Below are positions 14,001 through 24,750 of a stretch of 64,000 nucleotides of DNA, piece after piece. The notes beneath the pieces were generated by a model, which saw only the letters and a list, made by a program, of their open reading frames with translations, was not told the origin of the DNA and made no database searches. A program made the translations under genes and the position numbers. Source of the stretch: Saururus chinensis (taxonomy: Eukaryota; Streptophyta; Magnoliopsida; Piperales; Saururaceae); contig CP141140.1 of NCBI GenBank assembly GCA_035235625.1, forward strand, positions 58,733,152 to 58,797,151. Reading direction: 5' to 3'. The stretch's first letter is position 1. Each line of letters opens with the position of its first letter.

Positions 14001-17000
14001 GGTTAGAGAAGCTCAGTACGGCATTGCTTCATTTGGGTTTCACTGTCAGTGCTCATGATTATTGAGAGACACTCAAGTTGTATTGTACTCCTTTTGTATG
14101 TTGATGATATGATTATTACTGACAGTAATGTTGTCGGTATCTCTTCTCTCAAACACTAGTTGATGGAGTTGTTTGAGATGAAGGACCTTGGTTTTCTTCG
14201 GTATTTATTGGGAATTGCCGTTGCTTACTCTTCCCAAGGATATACGCTTTCTCAGTCCAAATATGTGCCACTGATATTATTGCTCACTCAAGCTTATCTA
14301 ACTCTCGTCCAATAGCTGCTCCTATGGAACTAAATTTGAAGTTGGACCTCTTGGATGACACTCGACTTGATGATACTCGATATCGAGAGGTTGTTGGTTC
14401 CTTGGTATACCTTATGTAACTCGTTCTGATATTCAACATGTAGTACATATTATCAGCCAGTTTTCGTCCACTCAATCTACCCATTCAGCTGCTATTTTTC
14501 ATATTCTTCGTTATGTACGAGCCAGTTTTCCTCCGCTCAGTCTACCCATTGGGCTGCTACTTTTCGTATTCTTCATAATGTACAAAGCACTTTGCATTAC
14601 AGTGTACTTCTTTCATCCTCGTATGATCTTTTTCTTTGTGCCTACTCAAATGCTGATTCGGCTGGCGATGTTGATCGCAAATCTACGACTAGTTACTATG
14701 TATTTTTGGGTGATTCCCTTATCTCATTTATCAGGCTCATGTGATTCACGTGGCGTCTGTTCATACACAAATTGCCCCAAAGACCAAAGATGAAGCCCTA
14801 AGGAGAACCCGCAAAACAAACCAGAGAATGAACACACTAGAGTCGGAAGGAGAGAAATCGACAAGGGCATGCTGCAAATGGAATGGAAACAAGGGGAGGT
14901 CTCTAACTATCAGCGGCAAGTGGAACCTGGTCGATGGCAGTGCAAACAAATGAATCAAAAGAGACCAGCAGAAGCAGGGCAGTCAGCTATGTATAACAGA
15001 CATAAAGGAGTGGCCGGTGACGCAAAGAGAAGGGGCAGGTAGAAACAAACAACAATCACATACAGCCAGCAGGTGGCTAGATGGAGGCAGGGGGCAACAA
15101 ACCAGATAAGTAACAGTAGTCAACTTCACCGGCGACAAGGCGGGAGGTTGTCACGGCAACAGTCGATGTTGGCAAGACATCCAACAGCAAATTCCAAAGA
15201 ACAAAATCACGACAATCATCATTGTTGGTGAGAGATCCGACGACAAACTCCAATGGGCAAAATCTCAGAGTCAACTCCAACAATACTCGTGCATTTGAGC
15301 TTCAACGGATGAAGGTGACAGAGAAATTGCAATTTCCTTCCACAACAATGACTATGGAAAACATGGGAAAGTTTAGCATTGTCAGACAGACACAGGAATC
15401 AGGTTTAAGGAAACCTGGCCTCAGTTACCATGATAGAATTCTCTGAATAAATTATATTATTGAACAGAGAGGTCTGAATTGCACAGAAGCAATACTGATC
15501 CTTATATAAAGATCAGATCTCCTAATAAGACAAAATAAGTACTAAAACAGAAAATTAAAGAAATAAATAAAGACTTTATTAAACTACCCTCTATAATATG
15601 AAAAACCAATATTAAGGCCTTAGACAAACACGAGCATATATACTCTAATAAAGAGTATATTTAAAAATTCCAATTTACATAGGGGTCATATGTACAAAGC
15701 TTAACTTTTGTATTAAACACAAAAAAATTATGTTTTGGCAGGGCTGGAAGCTTAGAGATATCTATTTTACCATAATCCGGCCTCAAACAAAACCTCAAAG
15801 TTAGGCAAACCCTCGCCGACTAAATTCCATTTTCCTTAAATGTAAGAAACAAGAGGACGAAAATAAAATGCGCACAACTGCTACAACAAAGAAACCTGAA
15901 AGTTAGCTTGACTATAATCCACATCTATTGTCGGAGGATCTCCCATAAGCTGTCCTGATACATATATAAGATCGTTTGTCTTCAGATGGCAAGCAGCAAT
16001 TTCAGCCAAATCATCTTCAAACATGACCGGAGTCCTAGTGAAAAGGTAGACAAAAGGGAAGTGATTGTAGATAATAAGTAACAAGAGAAGTAAATGGGAA
16101 GATGCAGTGCATTATGCCACATTTGTGAATAAATTTTTTTTATTTTCAAATAAATTTAAATATAATAGGGAACATTATATAAATAATGTTAAAAAAATAA
16201 TTACCGAAGTCGCAGAGAGATGAAAATATTTACCGAAATGGTGTTTGCTTTTTGCCACATAGGTACTAGAGCCTACATGGCTTTTTTTTAGGTGATTTCA
16301 TCAAAGGAAGTTGATTTCGTCTTTCTGAGTTGATTTCATCCTTGAGAAGGATGAAATCAACTCAATTTACCCCCGCCCCTCTTCCGCCTTGTGCTTTCTG
16401 CCATTCATCTCTTCCACCCCTCTTTCTGCCATTCCGTCTCTTCCACCCGTAGAAAATCTTCTTCGCCATCCCGCACGTCTTCCAGCTTCGACTCTCGCTC
16501 TAGATCGCTATCCCATTTTAGGCCATCTATACTAGGGACAAGGCATCACATCCCGCTGATTGGTGGCAATGTCACTAATTTGTACGGCAAGTATCCTGAA
16601 TTTCTTATGGCGGCAACGACTACAGACGGAAAACAAGGGGTTATTTCCTCTAGCTTTCAAGATAGTATCAAAGGAGAATTACCCAAATTAGAAATGATTC
16701 TTAAGTCAATTGAGGGAGAAGATACTTATGGATATAACACATGTCACAATCATCTCAGATTGACATAAAGAACTTCAAAGAGCCATGCCTCAAGTTTTTC
16801 CCCCTTCATTCTTCTACCATCAATATTGCATCCGTCATATAAAGACAAATTTTAAAGATTTTAAAAATGATACACTCACGAATTTGATTGGGGCAGCTGC
16901 ATGTGTGTTACAGTTGAACAATTCGAGGCTAAAATGTACTTAATTGGTAAGGAAAATTAAAGGGCAAAATAACTCCTCATAGGAGAAGGATTACACCCTG

Positions 17001-20000
17001 AAGAGTGGTCTTTTGCTCACAATGGTTTTAGAAGATTTAGAATGACGACTACAAATATGGCAGAAATTTTAAATAGCTTCTTAAAGGCGGCACGAAGATT
17101 ACCCATGCAAGCCTTAGTGTCAGCCATTTTTTACCGTGTAAGCGCTTCAGAGGCCATGGTTACCCAGTACACTCCCAGAGTGGAAGAGATTATAAGGAAA
17201 CAATTAAATAAAATTAGGGAGTATATAGTTCAAAGAATCAACTGCACCGATTACAAAGAGATGACCATGCGTGGAAGGAAGTTTGTGATGAATGCGGTTC
17301 ATTGAACTTGTATGTAATTACCTGCAAGTCTACCAATATTCTTACTCTCATCTTCTTGCTGTGTGAGGAAAGCAACGGCAGCCAGTTACATCTACCGCTT
17401 AGAGAAATGTGTACTCCGTACAATTTTACTCTCCTAGAGGTTAGGAGTTCTGAGAAAGAAATATTCTTTGTGTTATTACCCCAATAACAAGAAGACAACC
17501 CGGTCGCCCACGATCTGTCCACATTAGGAATACAATGGACCGTGTGACCATGGAGAGCAATGGTAGAGCAGGTTATAAGTGTAGGAGGTGCAAACAATCT
17601 TGGGCATAATAGTAAAACACGCACTAACCCTCTTGATGTAGAGGGGCACTTTGGTCTTTTGGACAACTTGCTCAGCTTAAAGATTGTTTAGTTATTCTTA
17701 GTATAATAACACATTGTTTTCTGGTTAAGGGTCAATATGGGTAATTGTGTCTTAGCGTTTAAATGGCAATTTCTTTCCAAAAATGGCAATTCAGATATTT
17801 GTAATGGGGAAGGTATTTCTGTAATCTGACCACCAGTTAGTTAAGGGGGTGTCAGAAACAGCTACTTACAGGGAGGATAAGTAGTGGGAAGGAGTAAGGG
17901 AAAGGCAGATTTCGAATTTGAATGTAATTTCTTTCCAAAAATTTCTTCTCGGCTCATGGATTTGAGCTAGGATTGTGGATTCAATCCTTTGTACCACTTC
18001 ATGGATTTGAAGGCCTTAGCTTGTGGATTCAAGCTTGTAACTCTCTATTCTTACAGAAAATTCAACAGAAACAGTACTCTTCCTCCTTTTCTTTGTTCTC
18101 AGTTTAGATTTACTGTTATATATGGTTCCTGCTGCTCCATTTCTGTTCTTCATTTATTTGTTACATCAAATTTGGTGCTGTTTATGGGAAAAGGAGGGTC
18201 CCCCATGGCAGCTCCACCTCCCGCAGAATCTTCTTCTATTCAAGCTATCAAAATTATAAAATTCTAGAATGTTCCAAAATTATAAAATTCTTAAGTACCA
18301 TCTGGTTTCCAAAATGCATTTTTAGGAAACATGTTCTCGATCCGAAGGACAAGTTTCTGACCTATTGCTCACCCTTGAATTTACCAGCCAGCGTCATGTA
18401 TTTGCCCTTGTGCTATATGGGCATTGATGTTAAAAACTTATAGATAAATTTGCTTGTATAAAGTTCCATCAAATTTCCTCTAGGATAGACTTCTATCGCA
18501 AGTATACTAGATGGTATAAGAATTGAAATGATATAAATCAGACTACTTAATATCCTAAAAAAAATTAACTAAAAAAGTCCCAAAAAGAGTAAACTTTTCA
18601 CATTTGTGTACATATCAAAGTTGGATTTTGGAAACTCATAATTTGTTTTCAAATTTGGAACACACACAGACTTCACGCTATCTGAATCCATTCACGTGTG
18701 CGACCAGCCCTAGGTCCGGGTAGTAATTTTGTAAAAAGGTATCTAGTTTCATAAACATCAAAATTTTCTTTCAATTGATTCAGCAAAGAGACCCTTCCAA
18801 TCTCATCTACTTATTCTTAGAGCATGCACATAACTACCAGCACACCAAGAAAGAGAAACAAACTAGGATGCAAGTGTCAATTAATTTAGTTTTACACAGA
18901 TGAGAACATAGGACAAGAGCTATAATGTTCAAGAGTCACAGCACCTATCTTGATTGGTAAAAGCAAAAGAAGTTTGACCAAATTTAAGTGATCTTAGACC
19001 ACCTTGAGGACCACCATTTTATAATTGAGTAATTATAATTCACAGCCATAAAAACTGAGTACTTATGCTGAATAGAGAGATACAAGGCTTCACCACTGGA
19101 TATAAAACATTAGCAGCAGCACCTCCAGCTCATCAAAAGCTACAAAAAAGTACAGGGTTTACCTAACTCACATCTCCCCAACCCTTATGCTTCAAAAACT
19201 GTACCCTGACCACCTAAGAAACATGTGGCAACAATGGCAACAGACTTCTATTCTAGTGACTGTAACCACCAGGCAAAGCCAACAACAGTGGTAACCTTGG
19301 TGAGGAACAGAGGGGGCAACAACAAACATTTTTCATATTCATCGAAGACTGGGCTGGAAAATGTGAAACCACCACAACCAAAGATTATCCCTTTAACAAA
19401 ACTTGCCGTCCTCAGGTGTCAAAATTGTTAGCATTGACATGGCATTTACTTGCTCCAAAGTTGCACTTTTACTGTTAACAACAGTCAGGTATAACAAGCA
19501 TCTAACTTTACATTTTACTTTCAGAAAGAAAAAAATCATTAATTTGCTAATCTCTTTGCCTTGTATTCAATCTTGTTTCACCACTTTTTTTGCTTCTCTC
19601 TTGTTTTGCCTTAACATTTTAAAAAATATGTGAATAACAATATTAATATGTTTCACCTGATTCACATTACGAGTAATCCAATTTCCACAAGCATTAAAGT
19701 ATAATGGTTTTTAGTCTACACGTCCAAGAGAAAATGACGAAACTGATGAAGTGCTTGCACATCAAGTCACTGCATGCGTTGTACCAAAAAAATTACTCCA
19801 TGCACAATTTATTTAAGAACTCTTTAGGGCTTTTCCAGACTTCCATCAGAAGTCACCTAAAGTTCAAATTTCCAAATAGTTTGACCTAGTGCAGACCAAA
19901 AAAGAACTCTCATAGTCTCAATCTTTAACATCCCCCATCTCATATTCCTGATAGCCATCCTGTATCCACTGAGCCCTACGCAATTGACTCCACTCTCTAT

Positions 20001-20713
20001 CCCCTTTTGTGTTCCCTCATCCCGCATTTTCCCCATTTTCGCTCACTCTCTCACCAATTGTACATCAAATCCAACATCAAGTATTTTTCCTGCCTGAACG
20101 ATTCCCTGTCAGTTCCTCATTTCTTCGTATCGATTTTGTATTTCTTCTTAAGTTTATCATTGTTCACATCATATAAATTCTTCCTTCTACAAAGTGAATA
20201 TTTTGGATACGTTATTATTTCTGCAAAAATGCTCATAATGTTTCTTCCACAACTTATTTCATCAACCATACAACAATCTAAGGAATGTGAATAAAATGAT
20301 GATCACAGCCACCCCGTAATATAAAATGGGGAAAGCATAAAAAAGAAAAAAAAACAGATTTTTCGGTCGAGTTACCAGAACTGAGGCAAATCGTCGGATT
20401 TCTCCTGCATGAGGAGAGAAATGGCCCAGGGCCTGCCCTCGGGGGTCCTCTCGAGGTAGACGGGCCTCTTCACCGATCCAATGAGGCGAACCGAGTTCGC
20501 AAGCTCCGCCGCCCACCGCATTTCTGGCGGGCGTGGCCAGCTTGCCGACTCCTTCAGCGGTGGCGGTGGCGGCACCGAGGGGGCATGAGGAAGCACTTTC
20601 TTGCGTTTGGAATTGGTAGAGTAGAAGGAGGAGGACGGGAGTAGAAAGCGATGGACGGACTGCTTAGATGAGACAGACGGGAGGGCTCGGGAGGCCTTCG
20701 CGAGGGCGGCCAT
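2405..20713 (-). CDS. OSB: Organellar single-stranded DNA-binding protein, OSB family (7 exons)
   Basis: OSB proteins bind single-stranded DNA in mitochondria or plastids, and in Arabidopsis OSB1 they restrain illegitimate mtDNA recombination (family knowledge). Exons, 5' to 3' on the minus strand: 20713-20376, 16034-15896, 7311-7215, 6742-6636, 6557-6410, 3180-3119, 2524-2405. All have GT/AG borders and join in frame to 336 residues. Residues 1-40 are rich in Ala/Ser/Arg/Lys without acidic residues, so they look like an organelle transit peptide. A proline run follows at 47-52. Residues about 65-172 form the SSB-like OB fold (RWAAELANSVRLIGSVKRP; FWTPVMFEDDLAE; NDLIYVSGQL). Two PDF modules follow, 206-257 and 279-327, each with a WWD then a PDFKHK core. 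The start is the first ATG of the GC-rich first exon. Introns 1 (4.3 kb), 2 (8.6 kb) and 5 (3.2 kb) are swollen by transposable elements. The domain order suits OSB, but which paralogue is unknown. Confidence 0.93.
3925..4262 (+). mobile_element. Ty1/copia fossil: duplicated pol C-terminal fragment
   Basis: Two head-to-tail copies (about 3925-4088 and 4089-4262) of the last part of a copia RNase H region. The motif PYVQSKEQLLD followed by a SKLSEFNIYT-like stretch corresponds to the conserved PYV-SEEQLADIFTKAL...SKLG tail of copia polyproteins. Broken fragment, antisense to the OSB gene in its intron 5. No LTRs recognised beside it. Confidence 0.7.
5045..5985. repeat. Possible large foldback repeat
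   Basis: The left end near 5045 (GTTTTAAAAGCCCGACAGG, then AACCGGTTTAACCAG) weakly mirrors the right end near 5936-5985 (AAACCGATTTGACAACAGG, then GATTTTAGACATTG). The ends are diverged and the match is by eye only. It lies in intron 5 of the OSB gene. Confidence 0.25.
7531..8290. repeat. Diverged tandem duplication, about 340-bp unit
   Basis: The unit at 7531-7870 (from ATATTATTCTATAATTTCAC to GCAACATCTAGATCTCACTTC and a little beyond) recurs at 7871-8290 in the same order. The second copy contains the AT/AC microsatellite. It lies in OSB intron 2, near exon 3. No coding. Confidence 0.8.
8013..8087. repeat. Compound (AT)n(AC)n microsatellite
   Basis: (AT) units to about 8064, then (AC) units to 8087. 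It sits inside the second unit of the tandem duplication, and the first unit lacks it, so it grew after the duplication. Confidence 0.95.
8394..8652 (+). mobile_element. Ty1/copia LTR fossil with inverted copy of its own tip
   Basis: 8442-8652 reads as a 211-bp LTR (TGTTAAGTATATCTGCTCG ... GAATTCTATCA). Its counterpart lies at 15431-15650 in opposite orientation. The 48 bases just before it (8394-8441) are the reverse complement of this LTR's own end. Noncoding fossil, diverged from its partner. Confidence 0.65.
8655..9655 (-). mobile_element. LTR-like insertion, family unassigned
   Basis: About 1 kb present here but absent from the matching place beside the LTR at 15431. On the minus strand it has a TATA-type site in CCCTATATAAGGG near 8963-8975 and AATAAA-like motifs downstream, like an LTR promoter and polyadenylation region. 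It is GC-richer than its surroundings. Boundaries and family are uncertain. The reading frames in it match nothing. Confidence 0.4.
9660..10010 (+). repeat. Retrotransposon leader repeat, arm 1 of a long inverted repeat
   Basis: It resembles, in reverse orientation, 15080-15425, which lies directly inside the LTR at 15431-15650. Shared blocks include GTTGTTGGAGTTGACT, CCGTTTGAGTT-like and CACCGGTGAAGTTG-like segments. This is most likely the untranslated leader of the same copia family. The short reading frames across it are not coding. Confidence 0.6.
10060..10245 (-). mobile_element. Ty1/copia integrase fragment, inverted
   Basis: The minus-strand sequence encodes a piece ending SDHPFDLVHSDMW, matching the integrase segment SDHPFDLVHFNVW of the plus-strand element at about 12440-12570. 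It is a short fossil fragment of the same family in opposite orientation, next to the start of the plus-strand element. Confidence 0.7.
10249..14765 (+). mobile_element. Ty1/copia retrotransposon fossil (gag-pol order intact, broken)
   Basis: Parts in copia order on the plus strand: a probable LTR and leader segment (about 10249-10930), a gag-like region (from about 10960, YWSYVMSNFIIGKGLW), a protease-proximal motif (DWIFDFGATHHM, about 11995), an integrase with the typical GAAERKH-type block (about 12440-13130), reverse transcriptase (KFDGSHERYKVQLVAKGFAQEYGINYEETF, seen in two stretches near 13690-13790) and RNase H (to about 14765). Integrase before reverse transcriptase identifies copia rather than gypsy. 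It carries many breaks (well over ten) and is not functional. It lies antisense in OSB intron 2. Clean matching LTRs were not found, so the ends are approximate. Confidence 0.85.
15080..15650 (-). mobile_element. Ty1/copia 5' end fossil: LTR, primer-binding site and leader
   Basis: On the minus strand the LTR runs 15650-15431 and ends GAATTCTATCA. It is followed at once by TGGTAACTGAGGCCAGG, close to the initiator-Met tRNA primer site TGGTATCAGAGC used by copia elements. The leader then continues to about 15080, mirroring 9660-10010. This piece faces away from OSB exon 2 and toward the plus-strand copia body. Old and partial. Confidence 0.65.
16327..16363. repeat. Perfect short hairpin in OSB intron 1
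   Basis: The arm GAGTTGATTTCATCCTT is followed by a 3-base loop (GAG) and its exact reverse complement. No poly-T tail follows, so it does not look like a Pol III terminator. Function unknown. Confidence 0.8.
16510..17640 (+). pseudogene. Mutator-like (MULE) transposase remnant
   Basis: Pieces of a MURA-type transposase appear in order. Near 16510-16640 is the DDE-core block HFRPSI...NLYGKYPEFLMAATT (family form: RPVI-IDGTHLYGKYKG-LL-AT). Near 17045-17130 is NMAEILNSFLKAARRLPMQ. Near 17320-17420 is a SWIM-finger region (SHLLAV-like, then GSQ). Near 17500-17630 are a basic RPR-like stretch and a zinc-knuckle remnant C-RCKQ...GHNSKT. The blocks lie in different frames and are interrupted by stops, so it is dead. 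Terminal inverted repeats and target duplications were not found. It sits antisense in intron 1 of the OSB gene. Confidence 0.75.
17850..18260 (+). mobile_element. LTR-like segment plus start of an internal region
   Basis: 17850-18168 begins TGTCAGAAACAGC and ends TGTTACATCA (TG...CA). It is followed by AATTTGGTGCTGTTTATGGG, which resembles a retroelement primer-binding and leader context, then by a short frame starting MAAPPPAESSSIQA that looks like a gag N-terminus. Only this 5' part is present. Family unassigned, probably copia. Fossil. Confidence 0.4.
18261..20375. other. OSB intron 1, remainder
   Basis: AT-rich sequence between the LTR-like piece and exon 1. Reading frames are short, and I found no exon or named repeat. 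Confidence 0.4.
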
Positions 20714-20786
20714 CGAAGAAGGTTGCGGAGTTTGAACTTTTCCAATTTAGAAGCTGCCGACTGGGCCCGGTGGGAGTGCGACGAGA
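20714..20786 (-). promoter_or_regulatory. OSB 5' UTR / proximal promoter with a site-II-like TGGGCC element
   Basis: Immediately upstream of the OSB start. TGGGCCC at 20762-20768 resembles site II elements (TGGGCC/T), which are common in plant nuclear genes for organellar and replication proteins. No canonical TATA box is obvious. The TATACCATATAC stretch near 20788-20799 (minus strand) is a weak candidate. Confidence 0.4.
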
Positions 20787-20974
20787 AAGTATATGGTATA
20801 ACCGCTCTACCACGTGGCCGTGGATACCTCTATTCACATTTAAACACGTACACCGAAAATCACGCCTCATCTTACTCACTTGTAAACACGTATCAATTGG
20901 TTAAACTTGTTAAACATCAACAAGGCGTGTCTACCACGTAGCCCGTACAACAGTTGTACAGGATAATTTTTTGA
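20787..20974. repeat. Inverted-repeat element in the OSB promoter carrying a G-box
   Basis: The left part is ATAACCGCTCTACCACGTGG and the right part is CTACCACGTAGCCCGTAC followed by GGATAATTTTTT. The left end matches the left end of the element at 37055 and the right end matches its right end (CTACCACGTGGCCC ... GAATAATTTT), so they are two members of one family. CACGTGGC at 20811-20818 is a perfect G-box/ABRE core, about 100 bp upstream of the OSB start codon. Confidence 0.6.
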
Positions 20975-23900
20975 GTGCGACCGTGTCAACCATTGGAAAA
21001 GTGCTTGTATTGCTTGACCGGTCTCCGTGACCACTCGTGGGAAGAGTTTTTTCTATAACAGCAGAGGGGGATATTATAAAGAAAGGGGGAACCAGGAACC
21101 TATTCCCCCAAGAGGGCCAACACCCTATGTGTTAAGCCCCTCCAGTAGAGAAAGGGGGCAGCTACCCCCTACACTCAGCAGCGGATAGCCAAGTCAGCTT
21201 GGGTGATGGACAGCCTAAGCAACCCCTTGGGCATAGATAAATGTTGAGAGCAGCATTGGTGCAGTTCTAGACAGATACTCGCCTTGCAGAGCAGACTGAA
21301 GAGGAATCCTTGCGCAGGCAGGACTCTAGGTAGCTGGGTACGACAAGCACTTAGGAACGGACTCCTAAGGCAGCGAGGACTCACGTATATATAGTAGTCC
21401 CACTCCTAGCTCGAGTAGGAGTGGAGGCAGTAGGTTCCTTGGGCGACTCGTACTCTTGAAGCAGTTGGGCGCTAGACTTCTAGTCAGATAAAGACCCCTT
21501 TAGTTTCCTAAGTTAGACTAGGGTGGCTGGCTAAGGTGGAGAGAGTTGTTCAGGATGAGACTTCTTGTATGGGTGAGTTTGTATGTTCTATGTTGTTACG
21601 TCTGAAACAAGACTATGAAGAAGTCAAATTCAAATTTGTTTTACTTGCCAGATGTAGTAGACAAGGTCGATCCACAGGGAAAGCCTTGTGCAACAAAGAA
21701 AATAGTTACGAAGAAATAGAAGAAAGAAAGAGTAGAAGAGTATTGAGGCAATAAAAAGTCAAGAAATCAAGATAAGAAAATACTAAGGCATTAAGGATCA
21801 TTATAACATCTAATGATGTTCTTCATGTATCATGTTATCTCAGTTAGAATCGAATGAAAATTCTATCTAACCGGAAGATATGAACATTAAAATTAAAAAT
21901 AAAAATAGAAATGTTTTGGATAGATGAAGGATAAAAATAATTGTCTCTTAAAGATTTCTATGTATCCAAATCACAAAAGATCAAAAAGGAGAGCCTTTAA
22001 GCATCTTATGTATCCAAATCACAAAGAAACAAGAAGAAGAATAATATTAAATAAACATCACTTCAAATAAACAAGACTTACTTGAAACCATTGATGAAAC
22101 ATGAATTGAACTCCATTAGATTGTTACAAATCACCTATAGCCTTAGCTTGAGAGCTTAGAAAGCCATTACAATAAAACTAAAACAAAATTACAAAATGAG
22201 AGAAGAAAATAGGAGAAGAGAGCTCCAAAGAGGAAAGAGTAAGTCATCTATCACATCCACCCCTCTATTTATAGAAATAGAAGGGGTTGCTTCAAAGAGG
22301 AAAGTGAAATCATATCTCTAGATTGCATCCTGATTGATTGCCTGATTAGTTGCTTCTTTGGCAATGATTAGATACTAAATAAATCATGATTTATTTAGCA
22401 AATAAGTATCTTTGAATCTTCCTTTAGTTAACCAATCAGCCTCCTTGTTGTGTATCAATCATAATCAATGAAAATATTCTTCATGTGCTGGCCTCGGGTT
22501 AGTTTACTAGCTGTCTGATTACATGCCAGATTCGACCCATATATCTTCAGAATTTAGAATTTCTTCCTGAAATATCATTTGTAGCTATGGAAGTCTTCTT
22601 TCCAATGCCACCAGAATCGTATCTATCCGAATTATACACAAAAAGATATGAGCGAAATACTAAGCCTCTGTCAATCTGTCCGAATCAGCTTCTTTCCTAA
22701 TTTAATCCTCTTCATACAAATCTCAAATCAAACGGGTCCACAAGGTTGTGTTCGACCATTCCATGCATGTTTAGACCATTAGGGGCCCATTCTTGACTTT
22801 CAAATAGCTTTGGGTAGATGGGCTTTACTTCCTCTTCTACTTAGATCCTGTTAAAGCCTGTTTAGACATGTAAACTCAATTAAGGTCCAACTAACTTATT
22901 CAAAACATAAAAAACCCAAATCAGCAATGAATTAACACAAAATAGGATTGCAATTCAAAATATGAGAACATTTAATTAAACATTATTTCAGTACATCATT
23001 CTACTAGCCTAAGGATTGGCCTATGTCTGAGTCTCTATATAAGGGAGAGAGCAAGGGCGGCCATGGGAGACAACCATTGAGGTAGCGAACCAAAGTTTTG
23101 AGAGAGAAAACTCCAACCTGTTGAGCAGCCTTGCCCTCTCCATGCCCTTATACATCGACGGATTGATTTACATAGCATTGGGCGGAGCCCCATTGCACTA
23201 GAAACGGCTTGTGTTTGTTGATTGCTTGTTCCCTTTGCGCATACGAGTGGGAAGGTCGGAGAGATTGTCTGTTGGTTGTACGATGCAGCTAGGCCATCAC
23301 GAGAGCAAATGCTAGGCAAAGCTTCACGCCCGTGACACTATGTAATATAGTAGGGTAAAATGGTTATTATGTTAATGAGGGGTCCACCTTGAGTTTTCCC
23401 TATCCACAGCAAAGGCCTCAACGTAGTCCAAGGTCGAAGAGAGTGATAAGTGGGATGAAGTTGAGTAGTTGGGGAGTCAATGGCAGGTGGATGAGGGGGC
23501 AGCTAATGGGTAATGAGGAGTGGGTATAGTCCAGGAGGTGGTAAGCGGACTTGTTGTAGAAGCACTGCCCTACCTAGGAGGCGAAGGATATGGGCCCAGA
23601 CCTAGCAAGTTGGGCCCTAGCTCAGGCTAGGCCCACCACCCGAAACCTGCACCAAAAGTTGATGCCAGACATCCTCACCTCCTCGTCAAAGTTTAAAAAA
23701 ACATATGAGGCATATGTATTGTAATTAGCTGATTTTGAAACTTTATGTATATTTTTGGTCTTATGATTCTGATTAGATGTGGTTAAGTCGGATTTGGGAT
23801 TCATTGACTTAGAAAATAAGAACAAATGTGTTCTTATCAATCAAGGTTGAAGACTAAGTAGAGTGTTGAATATAAAAGGTAAATTTATACACACTCATAT

Positions 23901-24303
23901 GCACAAATCACTTAGATTAGCTTAAAATAAGTGAATTTAGGAATTTCAGACTAAATTAGGGTAAAATTGTCATTTACTATTCGATCAATCACTAAACTTT
24001 ACATTGGACCAATCAATTGATTGGCACGTGAAAATCATTGTGTAAAACGAAACCAAGAGTTTATTGATCGGTCACAGTATTAAATGATCAATTGCTAGAA
24101 GTGTTGTGCCCTAAGAGTGTGTTTGGATTGGTAGAAAGTGGGGAAAAGAAAAAGATTTTTACAAAAAAATTCTCTAGTTTCCACTATTTTATGCAACTAG
24201 AAAAATTTGGTGCAACTAGAAAAAGAGAAACTAAAAGTGGAAATTGGCTCAAAAATGTTTCACCCCTCAAAGACCTATGCCTTTAAAATACCTAGTGTCA
24301 ACC
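20975..24303. other. Intergenic LTR-like debris, no gene
   Basis: No host gene recognised. Three stretches look like retroelement promoters: minus-strand TATATATA-type site near 21386-21396 in a GC-rich block (21050-21540), minus-strand CTATAAATAGAGGGG near 22260-22275, and plus-strand CTATATAAGGGAGAG near 23035-23049 followed by a GC-rich leader. Family and borders cannot be fixed by eye. Confidence 0.35.
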
Positions 24304-24750
24304 TTATCACCGCCACCGCCGCTACAACCACCACTACCACTACCACCGACACTATCATCATCATCACTCCCACCACTACTGTCGTCACCACTACCACTAC
24401 CGCCACCATCGCAGCCTACCACCCCCACCTCCACCACCACTACCGCTGCCTCCACCACCACCATCGCCACTACCACAACTGCAACCATCATTGTCACTAC
24501 CTCCACCACTACTACCACCTCTGCCACCACTACTACCACATCTGCCATTACCGCCGCCACCACCACCATCGCCGCCCCCACCATCGCCGCCTCCACCACC
24601 ACTGTCGCTGCCACTATCACCACTGCCACTACTACCATTGTCGCCTCCACCGCCATCACCGCCGCCACCACTACCACCATCACCGCCACTACCAACACCC
24701 TTGCAACTGCCATTGCCACCACCACTATCGTTGTTGCCACCACTATCAAT
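24304..24750. repeat. Degenerate (CCA/CAC)n trinucleotide tract
   Basis: About 450 bases built almost wholly from ACC/CCA/CAC with GCC, ATC and TCA variants. It is open in several frames on both strands, giving Thr-, His-, Pro- or Val-rich translations depending on frame. That is what a codon-length repeat does by itself. No start context, intron or homology supports a gene. Confidence 0.85.

Noticed and set aside
15222-15446. 74-codon frame whose translation resembles one at 9663-9854
   Set aside because: The similarity is at DNA level between two copies of a retroelement leader. Conservation of the frame is not needed to explain it.
20554-20879. Alternative frames overlapping OSB exon 1
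   Set aside because: GC-rich exon shadows. Only the frame starting at 20713 continues the OB fold into exon 2.
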